A DNA stretch of 15,346 nucleotides, taken from NCBI GenBank assembly GCA_032117095.1, contig JAULZZ010000030.1, positions 1 to 15,346 of the forward strand. Reading direction: 5' to 3'. The notes below the pieces were generated by a model that worked only from the letters and a program-made list of their open reading frames with translations, was not told the DNA's origin and searched no databases. Below, piece after piece: positions 13,255 through 15,346 of the stretch. Each line of letters opens with the position of its first letter. Position 1 is the stretch's first letter. The position numbers and the translations under genes are program-made. This DNA comes from REEB470 sp032117095. Its GTDB lineage: Bacteria > Bacillota > Bacilli > Paenibacillales > YIM-B00363.

Positions 13255-15273
13255 TTGTTTACGTTTTATACACGCAAGGTTGCCAAACTTCGGGGGGCGC
13301 TCCTCGTGGTCACCGTTTGTGCCATCCTCGCAGCGATTCCGTTTATCGTCGCTCGCCATGAGCGGGAGCAAACGAGTCGTACGGTGGAGTTTGTGTTCGA
13401 TTATCGCGATTTGTTAGAGATTGCGTCATATCGGGGAAAACCCCGTGAAGTCATCGCACATTATGAGCAGCGGTTGCGTCAGGCGGGCATCACGACGATG
13501 GCCGTCTATGAGAGCACGTTGCGGGAACTCGAATGGGCACAATACATCCGTGTATACGCCAAACGGGACGTGGCGATGGCCCAAGGACAACGAGCGGGCG
13601 CTTCGGACAACGAGACGATCGTCGTTTTCTTGAACGATGTGGCAAAACAAACGCTAATGCCCCTGATTATGACAGCCTTTCCCCGTGTAGGGGTCGACGT
13701 GCAACGAGTGTCGCTTTTGGGAGAAGATGTCGTACAAATTGCCATGCCCCCTGAAGCGGCCAAACGGCACGCACTCGATCCGAACCCCTTGGACATCCAG
13801 CGCTTGCAATCCCTTGGATTTCATATTGCAGTCCGCTTAACAGATCAACGCCAACCGTTTGACACGCCCGCCATGAAAAAACTACTGACATCGTTGGCAG
13901 CAGCACAGGTGACCCGGATTATTTTTGACGGCTCTGCGGTCAGTGGATTTGCAGACGATCCCAAAGAAAAAAGTTTGCAGACGATGGGCAGACTGATGCA
14001 AGAAAAAAACATCGGACTTTCGATGGTCGAAATCGCCAAACCACAACAAGGCATACGCAATTTGGCACAACACACGTCATACAACGTCGTGCGCTTGCAC
14101 TCGATTCCTGCTTCGTTGATTAGTGAACCAGACGATGTCATCGATCGGATCAATTTGGCGGTACAAGATCGGAACATTCGGATGATTTATTGGAATGCCC
14201 ACGTCTTGCTAGACCCTGCCATGGGCATTTATAAAGACAATATGGAGGCACTCGTCCATCTTCTCTCTTTGCCGGCGGGGCCTGCCCAGCAGTTAAAAAA
14301 GAACGAGTTCACGCTTGGCGTTGCCCAGCCGTTTGCGCCTGGTATGACATTTTCTCATCCTTTGCGCTTGGGACTCAAGGCGGTCATTGCCACGGGGGCA
14401 GTCGCGTGGATCGCATGGATGGTCGGACAATTTGTCGCAACATGGGCTGTCGGGGCATTTTTGCTGGGGCTCGTGGGGAGCGCACTGTTATGGCTGGTTG
14501 CGCCACAGCTGGTCGCACCAGCGCTTGCGCTCGGGGCGAGTATTGCCACTGTGACGAACGCCATGTGCTATTTTATTCGTCGTGTCGCCATGTTTTATGC
14601 GGACAAAGCACGCCAAACCATTTCTTTTGCCATCCAAGCATTGGTCGTGACGAGTGGGATCTCGTTGATCGGCGCCACATTGTCCGTCGGGTTGCTCGAC
14701 TCTCCCTTATACGTGTACGGGATCGACTTGTTTCGCGGGGTCACGGTACTCCATGTCATACCGATTATCCTCGTTTTTGTGTACTTTATGTATGCGCAGG
14801 CGCAATTTCAGTGGAAGACGGTAGTCGTGCAGGCGTATGCTTTTTTGCAAAAACCCGTGACGGTGGTTGCGCTATGTGGGGTGGGGGTAGCGGTTCTCCT
14901 CGGCATGTATTACTTGTCGCGTACGGGGAATGCGGGGCAGACGACAGAATTGGAACGCATCGGGAGACAGCTGTTGCAAGATGTGTTGGGCGTGCGTCCA
15001 CGGACAAAAGAGTTTTTGCTGGCGCATCCGATGATGATCGTGGCACTGTTGTGTGGGGCGACGTGGCGCAAAGGGTGGATCGGCGTCGGGATTCTCTTCA
15101 TCACGATCGGACAAATCTCCATCGTCGATACGTTTGCGCATTTGCACACGCCACTTGCCGTTTCGGTCATTCGTGTTAGCTATGGGATCGTACTTGGTGC
15201 ATTGATTGGGGGGGTGCTCAGTGTCCTCGTCAAAGGAGTGAATAAACGATGGTCACAACGGATCACACCATAA
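13255..15273 (+). CDS. DUF5693-type polytopic membrane protein upstream of csaB
   Basis: This encodes 672 residues from TTG 13255, with GAGGTG 7 nt upstream; no ATG or GTG with a better site is near. A transmembrane helix at about residues 13-33 is followed by a region of about 330 residues, presumably outside the cell, containing YRDLLEIASYRG, QRLQSLGFHIAVRL and YWNAHVLLDP. From about residue 362 to the end there are many hydrophobic helices (roughly eight to ten). The layout matches what I know of the DUF5693 family, whose biochemical role is not known to me. It overlaps csaB by 25 bp. In other Firmicutes csaB is paired with csaA, a polysaccharide exporter-like gene. This protein may fill a comparable membrane role in making or moving the pyruvylated wall polymer; that is inference. 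Confidence 0.75.
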   Translation: MFTFYTRKVAKLRGALLVVTVCAILAAIPFIVARHEREQTSRTVEFVFDYRDLLEIASYRGKPREVIAHYEQRLRQAGITTMAVYESTLRELEWAQYIRVYAKRDVAMAQGQRAGASDNETIVVFLNDVAKQTLMPLIMTAFPRVGVDVQRVSLLGEDVVQIAMPPEAAKRHALDPNPLDIQRLQSLGFHIAVRLTDQRQPFDTPAMKKLLTSLAAAQVTRIIFDGSAVSGFADDPKEKSLQTMGRLMQEKNIGLSMVEIAKPQQGIRNLAQHTSYNVVRLHSIPASLISEPDDVIDRINLAVQDRNIRMIYWNAHVLLDPAMGIYKDNMEALVHLLSLPAGPAQQLKKNEFTLGVAQPFAPGMTFSHPLRLGLKAVIATGAVAWIAWMVGQFVATWAVGAFLLGLVGSALLWLVAPQLVAPALALGASIATVTNAMCYFIRRVAMFYADKARQTISFAIQALVVTSGISLIGATLSVGLLDSPLYVYGIDLFRGVTVLHVIPIILVFVYFMYAQAQFQWKTVVVQAYAFLQKPVTVVALCGVGVAVLLGMYYLSRTGNAGQTTELERIGRQLLQDVLGVRPRTKEFLLAHPMMIVALLCGATWRKGWIGVGILFITIGQISIVDTFAHLHTPLAVSVIRVSYGIVLGALIGGVLSVLVKGVNKRWSQRITP

Positions 15274-15346
15274 AACGCGTGGTGATTTTGGGCTATTATG
15301 GGTATCGCAATAGTGGCGATGAAGCGGTGTTGTATGCGATTTTGAC
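15249..15346 (+). CDS. csaB: CsaB-like polysaccharide pyruvyl transferase, N-terminal fragment
   Basis: ATG 15249 is preceded by AAAGGAGTG 9 nt upstream and lies inside the end of the DUF5693 gene. Only 32 codons are in the window: after MVTTDHTIKR comes VVILGYYGYRNSGDEAVLYA. This matches the start of the polysaccharide pyruvyl transferase family (GYYGxxNxGDEAxL). CsaB adds ketal-linked pyruvate to the secondary wall polymer, which lets S-layer-homology domains bind. The rest of the gene lies beyond the window. Confidence 0.8.
   Translation, partial: MVTTDHTIKRVVILGYYGYRNSGDEAVLYAIL

Overview
The window looks like chromosome of a Gram-positive Firmicute of the Bacillales type. The signs are mbl, two adjacent FlgG-like flagellar rod genes (flhO, flhP), a comFA-comFC pair, fabZ, a pgcA-type phosphohexomutase and the start of csaB, almost all read from strong AGGAGG-type ribosome binding sites. 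Base composition is moderately GC-rich in the core genes, with TTG and perhaps GTG starts. An Alicyclobacillaceae-like host is my best guess, but the sequence alone does not fix the genus.

Layout. Positions 1-410 hold the end of a copper-amine-oxidase-N-terminal-like (stalk) domain gene. A 138-bp miniature transposable element sits immediately behind its stop codon, with an 18-bp terminal inverted repeat and a 10-bp target duplication. Two minus-strand genes follow: a secreted LysM protein and a Fic-family AMP-transferase with a C-terminal winged helix, the latter noticeably AT-rich. From 3152 on everything is on the plus strand: a small membrane-anchored glycosyltransferase-like protein, then comFA-comFC (DNA uptake) behind a promoter that is followed at once by a terminator-like hairpin and a possible small ORF, then a two-CBS-domain protein with a clear terminator. 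A gene-poor stretch (about 7200-7766) contains the remnant of a PD-(D/E)XK-family transposase. The second half has two blocks: mbl-flhO-flhP (cell-shape actin homologue plus flagellar rod), and epuA-like / fabZ / pgcA / DUF5693 / csaB (membrane and envelope biosynthesis, probably ending in pyruvylation of the wall polymer that anchors S-layer proteins).

The most unusual layer lies between the genes. A family of about 105-bp repeats is present four times as full-length or near full-length copies (2849-2953 minus, 3022-3126, 7216-7320, 10543-10647) and once as a truncated copy (1635-1680). The copies have ATAC-type inverted ends and a conserved middle around a CCTTTT...AAAAGG hairpin. Two copies lie at stop codons (fic and flhP). 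I do not recognise this family; five occurrences in 15 kb suggest it is abundant in the genome.

No rRNA, tRNA, CRISPR array or complete insertion sequence was seen.
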